A DNA stretch of 64,000 bases, taken from Sindora glabra. Lineage: Eukaryota > Streptophyta > Magnoliopsida > Fabales > Fabaceae. The stretch lies in NCBI GenBank assembly GCA_020226215.1, contig CM035236.1, forward strand, positions 53,319,057 through 53,383,056. The letters are read 5' to 3'. The stretch's first letter is position 1; every line of letters starts with the position of its first letter. Below the pieces are notes generated by a model. The model saw only the letters and a list, made by a program, of their open reading frames with translations. It did no database searches and was not told the origin of the DNA. The position numbers and the translations under genes are program-made. Below, in pieces: positions 25,611 through 37,860 of the stretch.

Positions 25611-27299
25611 TTGCTGGGAGATGGTTGGGACAGTTCGTGAACATCCCCATTTCCTGAACACATCCCTTGTACAATCATTTTCTTTCTTGTATTGGACATG
25701 TGAGAATGAAGACATCGAGTGTTAGGTCCCCCAGCAGGCTGTTGAATTATGATAAAGGATGAGTTTAGATTCAAAAACTTCCTAGTTATCAATGCTAGCA
25801 AGCAAACATTGGTCCTCGGAACATTGTAGAGACTAAAGAACATGCGTAGATAATCACTAAACCCTTCAGACTCAAATGAGCCTTTGACTTTTTTTAAACC
25901 TGAGAGCTCACACTATGCAAAACGATACTCATTTTTGTTTTCTAAATACACTTGTATGCAAGATACGGTGTATAGCTCTGGGCTAGGCTTTATACGTGTT
26001 CTTCATATGTTCCTAAAATGATTGGTTATATTTAATGACTAGCTCAATTTGGTTTATTCGTACTCAGCTGTTCATACAACTGCTATCCCCCCATATCCTA
26101 AATATCGATGTGCGTAACTTGAATTCACTCTCACAACCCGATAAACATGTCACAAACAGCTGTGAAGTGAGCCTACCAATATAAAACAAATAGGATTTTT
26201 TCACAAACAGTTCATCTGAAAGTTGAGAGGAATTTTATAGGTGCAACTAAACTTTCGAGCCACTCTTGGAGGTTGACATGGGCAAGGGAACATTATATTT
26301 CAAATATTAATTATTAGATTAAATTACTCAAGGTTTCGTATACTGCACAGGCGTTTCCAAAAAGTGTTGAGACATGATTTCCTTTTAACCTATGTTTATG
26401 TCTCGACCTCAATTGCTAAACCAGCAAAATTTAGCCAATCATGCTCCTCGCCAATATCAGTAATTTAATCTCACAGGATTCCTGTAGCCCTTTAAAAAAT
26501 TGACAACATAATTCTGGCTATTAATTACAATTGAATAATAGATTGGAAAAAACGTAAAACCAAAGATTTGATTTTGATGGAAGTGATGGAAATTGTCTTC
26601 TTGACCAATTTCACGCTTCAAGTGTAAACCCCACACAATTAAATCTCTCTCCTATTATACAAAAATAAGTCAACCAATATATTACAATTTCCCAAATTTT
26701 CGGCCTTGTTGACTAATAAGTTCATTCTTTTTTTGTCATAAACTTAGACAACAGACAACAAATAGAACAAACTAGAACAAAAAAAAGGGAAAATAGACAA
26801 CACGAAAAGTTAGCAAACTAAGGAGGCCTGAACAGAGAATCAAGCAAAAGAATAAAGTAAAGGGGAAGGGGGTTGAGAGACAAATCCAAAGGACACTTCC
26901 TTTACTTGGCTTTTGCACCAAAAAAGGAAACAACTACCATTAATCATCTAGTACTTTTAGGCTCAACAAAAAAGAGAAAAATAAAAATACACATTTGTTA
27001 ACATAAAACTAATTAAGAAGAGAGAGAATGAGACTTAAACTTACAATGAGAAAGAGTACTGTAGAAAAACTCAGATTTCTAAAAAGGATTAAAACACCCT
27101 AAGAAAGAGATATAGAGTATGAAGAAGAAAAGAAGAATACTAAGCAAATGAGAAAGTACTAATTTATGTACTCTGTGCCCGGTTTGCTTATGCTGGAACG
27201 GTGATCATACAAATTTATAGGACAATCAAGAAGTTGCATCAAAAGAAAAAACATGACAATGAGAGATCAAAGTAAGGACAATCTCCCGCCCCCCACAAT
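25611..27299. other. Intergenic DNA, no supported gene
   Basis: Nothing recognisable beyond an A-rich region at 26740-27170. The large Ser/Thr frames around 25400-25850 on the minus strand are antisense to the thioredoxin relic and are rejected. Confidence 0.4.
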
Positions 27300-28610
27300 A
27301 TTCCAATTTTTATGATAAAAACAATTAGAAACTATCTTCCACCAAGGAGCTTTAGTACCACCTATTGAGAAACATAGATTTTTTTAACCTCTTCAAAGGA
27401 AATTGTCAATCTTAGTGAAACAATCTGATTCTCAAGGCTAATAGGATATGAGAATATTGTAGTAAAGGAAAGATATTTTTCAAGATTATCTATGAAAAGG
27501 TCCTTTATGAAAATTACAAAGATTACTCTCCTACCTTCTTTTTATCCTTTATCTAGTGTGCCATTTTGATCTTTGAGCACACTAATTCTATTGCAGCTTC
27601 TTCTAATAATAGCTTTAGCATGATAGTATTTGGAATTTCTATCTCTTTAAACAGCCATTTCACTTTTGACGTCTAGTGCTAGAAAATCTTGTCCTAATTT
27701 AATGTTTGCTCTAAGTTCTTTCTATAATTGGCCCTCTAAATTCCAAAAGAAGGGATTAGAGGCTCTTCTTAGGACCATTGGATACTCATTATTCTCACTA
27801 AAATGTTCCTTTTTCTTTTCGTAATGTGCTTGAAAACAATGTGATTCAAATATCTAAGAGCTAGAGTTTAGAGATTGAAGGGCTTAAACCATACTTGCCC
27901 TTTAATCATAATAAAATATGATCCAAGAAAATCTCAAGGAAGAATTTTAACATGCGCTTCACTAAATATAATTTGTCAATCCATTGTATAGAAGGCTCTA
28001 TCCAACTTCTCAAAAAGATGCTTATATCCCTAATATTTGGTGCTTTCTAGGTTCTAGGTAAAACATCTCTCGCATATCAATTTCGATTAGATTTAAAATT
28101 ATTGATTCTTTTACTACTTAAGTTAGCACACTACCAATTGAAGGGTACCCCCTTTCTTTTTCACCAAGGTCCCTAATGTCATTAAAATCACTTCAAATTA
28201 GCCATGGGTCCTAAATATGATGGTGAAAATTAGCCAACTCTTCCCTTAAAATTTCCTTTCAATATTTGGATTAAGATTAGTATAGACAATAGTGAGCAAT
28301 TAGCTTTCTCTTTAATTTTCAGTAACTTTCTAATGGATAATTGGAAATTATTGCTAATAACCTTGAGTAAAACTCTATAAGATTTCCAAGCTATCCATAT
28401 ACCACTCGAGTATCGATCTCTATTAGATAGTTCCCATCTATCAAAACCTAACTCTTTGAATATAGTGTCCACTTTCCCAATAGTAACCTTTATCCCAATA
28501 AAAACTATTATCTCTAATGAAGCAAATTTTTTTTATTAGATAAGTTCGTATGTTGTTCACTATTATTTGCAAAAATTTTCTTTCTTATACCTCAATAATT
28601 CTAAACTATG
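27300..28610 (-). mobile_element. Decayed LINE ORF2, endonuclease domain and start of RT
   Basis: Minus-strand text from 28600 down matches plant LINE ORF2. It includes VDTIFKELGFDRWELSN and GIWIAWKSYRVLLKVI (apurinic-type endonuclease N-half), FEVILMTLGTLVKKKGGT at the family's GDFN..L...EK.GG position, FEKLDRAFYTMD where ERLDRAL is conserved, and a long linker ending in FPLKRLKKSMF near 27400 at the RT entry. The Asn of GDFN is lost and many stops occur. The frame stops near 27300, so the RT catalytic core is missing. It lies just below the palindrome unit, and LINE ORF1 lies just above it. Confidence 0.75.
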
Positions 28611-28621
28611 ATTTTTTTATA

Positions 28622-31427
28622 GTAAATTGCATCATGGTGCCACTTCTTAAATTTTTTTTCAAAAAAATTTTAGTACTGATTTTTATTTCAAAGAGGTACT
28701 GGTTTATGAATTATTAATATTATATTTTTTAAAATACCCTTTTTTAAACCATTAAGAATGTGGTCATGAATTAAGAATTTCATAAGGGTATAACTCTATG
28801 ATTAGTTTAATCAATTTTTTACATATAATCATTCATTTTCATTCATCTTCCTATGATCTTTCTATAAAAAAATAAAAAAACTTGAGTTCGATGAGATCCA
28901 CCTAATTAGAAATGTGTAAAATTAAATTTAAAATTTGAACAATTCTAACTTTATTCTTAGTTGTTCGTTTTAGGCTAATTATTTTTTTATTTCATGTAAC
29001 TTTTTGAGATGATATATGCTTGCAAAAGTTAAAGGCGTTTTTGCTCGCTCTGGTTGGCAAAAAAAAGTCTTTTTAATAACTTTTCTTAATTTTTCCTTTA
29101 TTTTCTTGTTATTTTTTCAACTTTGATGTTATTTTTTGTCAATTCAAATTCATTTGAATCCTAGATTAAACTTTTTCTCCCTAACTCTTTTAGTGTCTAG
29201 TAGTGTCATAATAATTTTCTTAAGAAATAAAATTATCAAAAAAATGATATATTATTATTTGCAGACTAAATAGTAATATATTACTATTTTTATTCTAAAA
29301 TAGTAACACTAATAAAAAATTATAAATAAATAAATAAATCAAGTTTAATTATTAATCAAATTATCAAATAACAGCATATTACTATTTATTCTCCAAACAG
29401 TAATATATTACTATTTCGTTCTAAAAATACTAACACCAATTAAAAATTCCTAAATAAATAGATAAATAAAGTCTAATTAATAATTAAACTATCAAAGAAG
29501 AAGATGTTACTATTTCATTTCAAAATAGTAATACTAAATAAATGAATAAATTTAATTTAATTAATAACTAAGTTACTAAATAACAGCATATTACTATTTG
29601 TTCTCAAGATAGTAACATATTACTACTTTATTTTAAAAATAGTAACACTAACAAAAAAAATCCTAAATAAATGAATAAATCAAGTCTAATTAACATCTAA
29701 ACAACCAAAGAAGATGTTGTTATTATTTCATTTCAAAATAATAATATATTACTTATTCCGTTTCAAAATACTAACACTAATAGAAAAATTCCTAAATAAA
29801 TGATAAATCAAGTCTAATTTAACAATCAAATTATCAAATAATAGTATGTTATTATTTATTCTCAAGACAATAACACCGAACTAAAAATTTTAAATAAATA
29901 AATAAATTTAGTCTAATTAATAACCAAACTATCAAAGAAAAGGTTGTCACTATTTTATTCCAAAATAGTAACACAAACTAAAAATCCTAAATAAATGAAT
30001 AAATCAAGTCTAATTAACAATTAAATTACTAAATAATAGTATATTACTATTTATTCTCAAGACAATAACATATTACTATCTCGTTCTAAAAATAGTAATA
30101 CCAATTAAAAACTTCAAATAAATAGATAAATTAAGTCTAATTAATAACTAAACTATAAAAAAAGAGCATGTTACTATTTATTCTTAAGATAATAACATAC
30201 TACTATTTTGTTCTAAAAATAATAATATTAATTAAACATTCTAAATAAATGGATAAATCAAGTCTAATCAACAATTAAACTATAAAAAAAATGATGTTAC
30301 TGTTTCATTTCAAAATAGTAATATTAACTAAAAACTTAAATAAATGGATAAATCAAGTCTAATTAATAATCAACTGTCAAAAAAAAGGATGTTACTAATT
30401 CGTTTCAAAATAGTAACATGTTACTATTTCATTTCAAAATAGTAATATCAACTAAAAATTTTAAATAAATGGATAAATCAAAGTTTAATTAATAACTAAA
30501 CTATCAAGAAAGCGGATGTTACCTATTTTATTTCAAAACAATAACATGTTACTTTTTCATTTCAAAATAGTAAAACTAATCAAAAATCTTAAATAATGGA
30601 TAAATCAAATTTAATTAAACAACTAAATTGCCAATGAAGATGAAATGTTATTATTTCATTCCAAATCAGTAACACTAACTAAGAAATCTTAAATAAATGG
30701 ATAAAATCAAGGTCTAATTAACAACTAAATTACTAAAACAACAATATGTTACTATTTCATTCCAAAACAGTAATGCTAACCAAAAAATCTCAAATAAATG
30801 GATAATCAAGTTAATTAACAACTAAATATCCAAAGCAGTAACATGTTTACTATTTTGTTTCAAAACAATAATATTAACTAAAAATCTTAAATAAATGGAT
30901 AAATCAAGTCTAATTAACAAAATAAATTATTAAAAAAGATGATGTTACTAGTTTATTCTCCAAATAGTAATTTATTAAGAATTATTATTTTTTTGACAAA
31001 TGGCAAAAGAAAAAGATTATTTTATAATTTTATATAAAGTTTAATGCCTATAAGTTTCTCATTTATTTTGATTTTTATCTTAACTAAAAATTTATTTTAA
31101 TTCTTAAAAAAATAAATTTTTATTAATTTTATTTTATAATTAAAATTTTATATTAATTTAATTTTTATAAAGTTAAAAATTCTCCAATTTAATTTTTATA
31201 AATTTTTAATTTTTAATTTTTTATTCATTTAAAATTAAAAATTCTTCAATTCTAATATATTACAAAGAGGTTTCTGTTTTAGTATTTTTTTATCTTCTTA
31301 AAACATACTATAAATGTATCATTTTGTCTTTTAGATATCATAATAAATTTTGTGTATGCATGTACACTTAAATAAAAAAAAAGTGAGCTTGGAGTATCTC
31401 GCTATAATAAATTGCAACAAACAACAC
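28622..31427 (+). repeat. Palindrome-array unit, copy 2 (forward orientation)
   Basis: The forward-oriented homologue of 12760-16110. It starts TAGTAAATTGCATCATGG, runs through a noncoding leader (28640-29230), the palindrome array, an AT-rich tail with about 180 bp absent from copy 1 (near 31115-31310), and ends AAATTGCAACAAACAACACTAG. The terminal TATA(G/A)TAAATTGCA words occur at both ends in the same direction, so these are not inverted termini. The copy is embedded in minus-strand LINE sequence, which marks it as an insertion. No coding sequence is present. Confidence 0.75.
29240..30985. repeat. Degenerate array of AT-rich palindromes (copy 2)
   Basis: About 15 units are marked by the recurring spacer TAAATAAATGGATAAATCAAG (near 29320, 29455, 29545, 29665, 29790, 29895, 29988, 30115, 30243, 30338, 30463, 30590, 30690, 30793 and 30890). 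Spacing is about 93-135 bp, with one or two palindromes of the type TTACTATTTNATTCNAAATAGTAA per unit. It is the reverse complement of the array at 13040-15510. Confidence 0.85.
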
Positions 31428-31499
31428 TAGTTTGACCTTTTTCCTTTTTTTAATCATTGTAATAATAAACTAAAGACCTACATTGCATGACTATAAGTA

Positions 31500-33170
31500 A
31501 GGTCTATCTTTATCATATAATCATTTTACATTAAAGCATCAGGATACTTGTTCAAAATTAGCAAATTTTCTATTGCACTAACGTTGAGTGGATTATCATT
31601 AAGCAGAGGCTTAGCATCACCATATATTATTGGAACTCCCTATCTATCTAAGTTATTTTAGTTCAAAAAGCTCTATTTTCTACCTTTATATTAGATTATG
31701 TTATGAAAAACATGTGTGTTAATTAGGTTACATCTAAGTTTAGAGTTTTGTTTTATTCAGATCCCATTATTTGCGATTAATATTAATGGAGGGCACTTAA
31801 TTAGAGCTTATAGTATCTTTTTGGGCATCATTTTAAAGTTCCTTCCATGCTTATCATTTAGTAGTAGGTTTAGCCTTCCTATTCTTAATGCATAAGTTAT
31901 TCTTTAGGAAATTCCCATATTTATTATTACCTATATTGAGATTTTCTCCTCTACACCCCTATATTAATGATCTCATAACAAAAGACATCATGGATTATCC
32001 TTATTTACATCCTCAAATTCAACCATCATTGAAGATTGTCATTTGGGATCCCTAGTTGTCACCATCCTTCGATTTTGTTAATTGTCTTGAAAATGTTCTT
32101 AATTGAACTTTGCTGTTTCCATAGTTATTAGTGATCCTTTTTCCATCATCTAGCCTTTATACTTCTATTTAGGTTCTATCTAGGACAAATGATATTTTGA
32201 TCCTTTACTCGTTCAAGCTTTTCCTTCTCTTTTGATTTATACCATAGTCCATAATAGGATAAAAGTTCATTGTATAGCCATATTTGTTATAGCTTAAAAT
32301 AAAATGGTATTGAAGACTTTCATATTGCATATAGTAGATTTTCTTATGAATTGAGAACTCTACAAGTAACTCACTTATCAAGTCAACTTTTACACAAACA
32401 TGTGCATGTTTTCCTAAACCTATTATAGAATAGCCATATTAACTTTTGAGGTTTTGCCATCTATTTCCTAAAAAGGTTTAAGAATTTTTTTATCAAAAGA
32501 ATTTGATTCATAGAACCAATATACAAATCCATCTAGCCATATTTTCTATATCATTCTTTGAAAAGCCAACTTTGGATCCATAACACGTGCACTATAAAAT
32601 AATGGTCATACAAAAGCCACAATTCTCTAGTTTAAAGTATACTCATAGTCTGCATAGGCAGCTAAACTTCACTAAGTAATAATCATCAAAGTGATTGATT
32701 ATATTAAAGATTTCATCTTCAGCCTCTAGTTGATATAGTTTAGTCTCTAAGACACAAAAACCTATCTTCCTCCTTAGCAATTTTATAATGAGTGTTCATT
32801 GTCATAGCTTGTTCATTTTTTCCTCTTTTTTCTATGATATAACAATATTAGGGCAAAGTCCTATCTTCATTTAGTTTTTTACCATAAGGAAACTATTATA
32901 ATCATTTTCTTTCTCATCCTTCAAATCTAACTCATCAAAAAACATCCTTCTTGTCATTCGTAAAGATAAAGCCTTCTCCCTCAATTAAGGTCTCCTTGTA
33001 TGCCTATCCTTTGGTTTATTTAGTTTTTGTCTCAAAAGTTCATCATTGTATACCATCAAAGACCTTCCTTTCTCGTGTGAAAGGTATGCATCCTTGTTTG
33101 AAATTTTTTGGTACTCTGTCAAAGGATATTTATCTCCTATGCTAAATTCAGTGATTGTGAGATCTACCAC
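31500..33170 (-). mobile_element. Decayed LINE ORF1 (DUF4283-like gag)
   Basis: Minus-strand frames from 33170 down give MVDLTITEFSIGDKYPLTEY and then, after stops, WLLYDHYFIVHVLWIQSWLF, which corresponds to the family's GPW...G.YL.V..W.P.F block. SIIGLGKHAHVCVKVDLISE and IHKKIYYMQYESLQY follow, matching GKFARVCVE.DL..PL and the V.YE.LP..C approach to a zinc knuckle. The knuckle itself is not intact. Orientation and position fit the same LINE as the ORF2 piece at 27300-28610, split by the palindrome unit. Confidence 0.65.
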
Positions 33171-33919
33171 ACAACCTTATTAGAATGGTTGAAATCAAAC
33201 CAAAATTGGTAGATGTTCTTCACTTTGCATCTATGAGTTTCATAATAAAATGATGAGAAATCAATCTTAAAATCTTCTATTAATCAATTTATCTTTCATA
33301 CTTATATTTTATTCAACAAGCTCAATGTTTTATGGTTAGGTTTAATAAATTAAGGACAAATCTTGAAAAGTTAAATGTTAAATCAAGTTATATAATGTGC
33401 ATATATTTATACTAATAATAATCTAGATGAAAATTAATGTCATTGTTATTTGATTAAATTGCTTTTAAAATTTATGATAAAATCATCATACTTTTAAATT
33501 GTGTATAATCTTACTCACTGTAAATTTAAGAAAATTTAAATCCACAAAACCCTTTTTAATATACTTATTTTTAAATTTAAATTAGAAACTCACAGAATAT
33601 AGTTTCCTATATAACTGATTTATATTTTTTAATCAAATTAATGTTATTTTATTTGATTAAATTATGCTTCTATAATTTATTTAAAACATCATACTACTTT
33701 AAATTGTGTATAATCTAACTCACTATAAATTTAAATTAAGCTTTTAAAGTAAAACACCAATCTCTATTTGATTCTAATTTAATTTTAATTATAATAATTA
33801 GTTATAAAATACCTTTATCTAAAATGACAAATGTGCTATTTATAACTTTTAAAATATTTGTTATACATATTGCATGTAAATTGTTAAATGTATTCTTATA
33901 AAAATTATTATATATAGTA
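33171..33919. repeat. AT-rich DNA with a diverged direct repeat
   Basis: A block with AAATTGTGTATAATC(T)NACTCACT(G/A)TAAATTTAA occurs at about 33460-33530 and 33640-33745. A related copy lies beyond the copia element at about 42360-42430. No gene is seen. Confidence 0.5.
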
Positions 33920-33924
33920 TATAT

Positions 33925-34412
33925 TGTTGGAATTCTTTTTAATATGAATCTCACATTAATTTTAATAAATGATAATTAATTATTAATTTTAAAGTGTGAG
34001 CTCAAGATAAAATGACAATTAGAAATTAAGCCTTGTATGTTATTATGCCATAAATGTAGGTTTGTTAGGCCCATTTTGTGATGAAATAAAATCTATGATC
34101 TAATCTAATTATTTAATGAGATCCCCGACATCTAGTAACTAACCCCATCTATTGGCCCCATCAGTGTGCAAACACAATCTCTCAGGAAAAGAGAAAAAGT
34201 AAGTGAAAGGTTACCATAAAGGGAGATTATACCTCATAACAAAAACTCTTTTCATGATTTTAGGAATCTTGATGAAGGATCAAACACCATATGATCCAGG
34301 TATTTGTTACACCTATTTCATATAATTAAATGTTTTATTCATTTATACTCATATCATGATTTAAAGCCAAAATCCATGGTTTTCATGTTTAATTAAAATT
34401 TAAATTCTTATA
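33925..34412 (+). repeat. 5' LTR of the copia-type element
   Basis: It begins TGTTGGAATTC and ends TTCTTATA, where the 3' copy has TTCTTGCA. It shares the blocks AGTAACTAACCC and CATAACAAAAA(C/A)TCTTTTCATG with the 3' LTR. Confidence 0.85.
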
Positions 34413-34414
34413 AT

Positions 34415-34426
34415 TGGTATCAAAGC
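34415..34426 (+). promoter_or_regulatory. Primer-binding site, initiator tRNA-Met type
   Basis: TGGTATCAAAGC sits 2 bp inside the 5' LTR and is one base from the TGGTATCAGAGC consensus complementary to plant initiator tRNA-Met, the usual copia primer. Confidence 0.85.
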
Positions 34427-34638
34427 TTAATTTTGATTTTGAATTATGGTTGAGTGTTCGAGATAATTTTAGTGAAAATTGTACATGTCTCTCTACAGAA
34501 AAATTTTATTCCATTTATGTGAATGATTAAATTTCCATAATAGTTGGTTTTGGTGAAAATTCTTTATTATTTGTGTGTTTAATCTTATAGAATAGTTCAT
34601 AATGTCTTTGAGGTGTGATTGTAAGTAATTGGTAGTTA

Positions 34639-34739
<101 letters not shown>

Positions 34740-34875
34740 GATGTTTATGTATATCTATGCATGAAATTAATTCTCGGTTTAAGTGCAGACATATGAAGTG
34801 TGTGTTATGTATTGCTAAACCATTGGAATGTTAATGTCATGTTTATGCTATGCATGCTTACTTTGAGTTAAGACT

Positions 34876-34876
34876 A

Positions 34877-34948
<72 letters not shown>

Positions 34949-34962
34949 TATATATATATATT
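34876..34962. repeat. (AT)n microsatellite
   Basis: A second AT dinucleotide run of about 87 bp, 140 bp from the first. Both runs are fully self-complementary. Confidence 0.95.
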
Positions 34963-37860
34963 CAATAAGGTCCCTTTTATTTTTTTTCCAAATGCTATAA
35001 ATTCTTGCATTTAAATTGTCAAAACTAGAACCATTTTTAAGTGCACTTGGATGCTAGGCACTTTCTGGGTATTATTTAGTATTTCCTAAAAACATTAAAT
35101 AGATTAGTTAAATGTGTATATGGTTTATTGTGTTTGCATACCATTTTATATAAGTGTATAATATGTATGTGTATTTGTATGGAAATCATGGAGGTATATT
35201 TTGATTTTTTTTAAAGTGAATGTACATTTAAGTCTAGGCATAAATCCAATTTTCCAATAAATTGGTGCTAATGTCTTTTTGATATCTATAACATATGAAC
35301 TTATGATTTGTAGGAGTTGAATGCATGAATAGGATGTGCACATTTGTTGACAATTTTTTTTATAGCATAAGCCATGTTCTTTGGTTGCACTTTAATTTGC
35401 TATATATATCTATACATTTTACTCCTATGTTATGTGATATACATGGATGTATGTTGGGTTTTCTGTGTGTGAATAGGAAGTTTTTTTAAGATAACCAATA
35501 AATGTAGTCCATTTTTGGAGAAAATATAAGAAAACAAAACTTCCTTTTTTTGGGGTACTTATGGATTTGCATAAAACATGCAATTCAAGATAATTGGATA
35601 TGGTAGCTAATTAAAATCAAAGTGTAATAAGAAACTATTTTAAGCCTATAAAGTTTGAATAGTACATCCCAAAATCCTAAAAAAGGTAAAAATTTTGAAA
35701 CCATTAATAAAGGTTCATAAAATTTGAAACTTAACAAAATTCATTTGTTTTAGGATAAAAAAATCATTGGGCCAATTGATAAATATTATAAGGATTAATT
35801 CTAGGAAAAAATGCATGAAAAATTTGAGGATTTGGCACAAAAACAAATCATGTTGTAACTAGGTCAAACACCAATTAATTCTGACCTGCATTTTGCAACT
35901 AAGACAAGGAAGATGAACTTCCAGGTGCATAATATGCCTTACCTAGTTATGCAACGCATGCATAAGAGCCACATACCTCCTTGTTGGTGATGTTTGGTAG
36001 CGGTGATTGCATTGTCATTCTCTACTTTTCTAGTACTTTTTGATAGATATTTTTTACATTTCTCTAAAAAAATAATTTTGATCATTTTTTTATATATTTT
36101 ATTTGAATATCCATATGGGCTATTTTTTAGCCTAAATTTTTCCTAGGTGATTTTTGTAATATTAGCTACCTATTGGAATTTTTATATGATTTTTGGAAAT
36201 TATTTTGCATAATGTAATAATAATATTTTTTTGAAATATTATTACATTAAATAAGAATTACTATATATTCATATTATATCATGAAATTTTTGTATAGTTG
36301 TGTACTTACCTTCATAGGGCCAGTTACATAAAATTTTGTTTAAAATTTTGGAAAGAAAAATTTTATTTTTAAAATGTATAAGAAAGATGTTATATTGATA
36401 ATATTAAATACATTTCGATATTATATTATTAATATATTAACTTGGCTATAATATGAGTGTAGGTTTGACTCTTATATCATATTATAAGAACTTAAATGCC
36501 CTTTGATGTTAGTTCTTATAATATGATACTAAATAAGATTGCATAGTATATATTTGTGAGGAAAAATAATAACATGATTAAGGTTTTTTAACATGCACTA
36601 AATGTTTGAGACATTTTTCATATTGTTATAACTATGCAATAAAATTTTTTAAGACAATAGATAGGATAAATTATGATTGATAAGGCCTAGTTCTAGATAG
36701 AATATTTGGTGATCCTATGTGATGAACCCATTGTGAGTTTAAATTCAAGTGTAAGGGCAAAAAAAAATGGAATATACAATTGTTTATACTCGAATTGAGT
36801 TAGTTTGATAGTCATTTTAGACTAGACTATCAAATGGAGCATCCTAAATGAATGAATGTTTGACCTATTTATTTTTGCATAAAAAAATCCATGAAGTACA
36901 ATTAAGTGAAAAAATAGTCATTAATTAACAGAATGACCAATAATGAGGTTGGTGGTCTATGAAGGCTCATAATGAGATTTATTCATTATTATAACTTGAT
37001 GAAAATATAATTTTTTTTATTTTCTTGACTTAGCATGTACTAAGTGTTTTTATCAAATTTGTTGACATTATGAAAGTTCTTTAGAACTAAAGATGAGATT
37101 TTATTGTGTTTTATTATATACCAGAAACATAATATTTTTCATTATGAAAGCTTATTTTTCTCAATTGTCATATTTGGACAACAAACTAGTTTTTTAATAT
37201 ATTTATTAAGGTACATGCTTTTTGTAAGATTGTATTGAGATTTTACAAAAATTCAATTTTAAAATCTAATCCCAAAACTATCTCTAGGATTTAATAAAAC
37301 TAATACATTTAAGGATGTTCCGGGATAGTAGAAGATCATCAAACTTTTGTAAAAAGGTGGGAGTCAGAAAACAAATATAATTTTAAGTTTAATAGAGATG
37401 CTCATACAAGATTTTAACTCTAAGATTAGGTCAGTTAATAATTAATAACTACTTTTAAGAGCAATGTGTAATTGGTCATAAACTTTTTTCTCGTAATATT
37501 TTAAAACTCACTTGTGGTTTAAATAACTCATTTTAGTGGGAGCTGTGTTGGTTGGAGAATAAAGTAGTTTTCCATTTTGTCACCTAATAGCCACATAGGT
37601 TTTCAAGAGGGAAAATTAGAAAAATTTATTTATATGATTGCATCTCATTTTAATAAGATTCTAATTTGTTCGAATATTAGGAAACCAATGTAGATTGGTA
37701 TATGTTAATAAGCATAAGCATTTTAGTAATTCTAAATCTATATGATGATAATGTTTTTCTTAGTCAATCATGATATGGATGTGTTAATTAAGACAAAATA
37801 ATTAAATTAAACTTAGATGAAAGGCTTAAAAGTAAAAGTGTGCTGACCCAAAACAATATG

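Noticed and set aside
25469..25843. 124-codon minus-strand frame
   Set aside because: Antisense to the thioredoxin-like relic and rich in runs from its Pro/Ser-coding tail.
28622..31427. Helitron identity for the palindrome unit (ends in CTAG, internal tandem repeats)
   Set aside because: No TC start, no 3' subterminal GC hairpin and no clean A-T insertion site could be shown, and no Rep/helicase is present.
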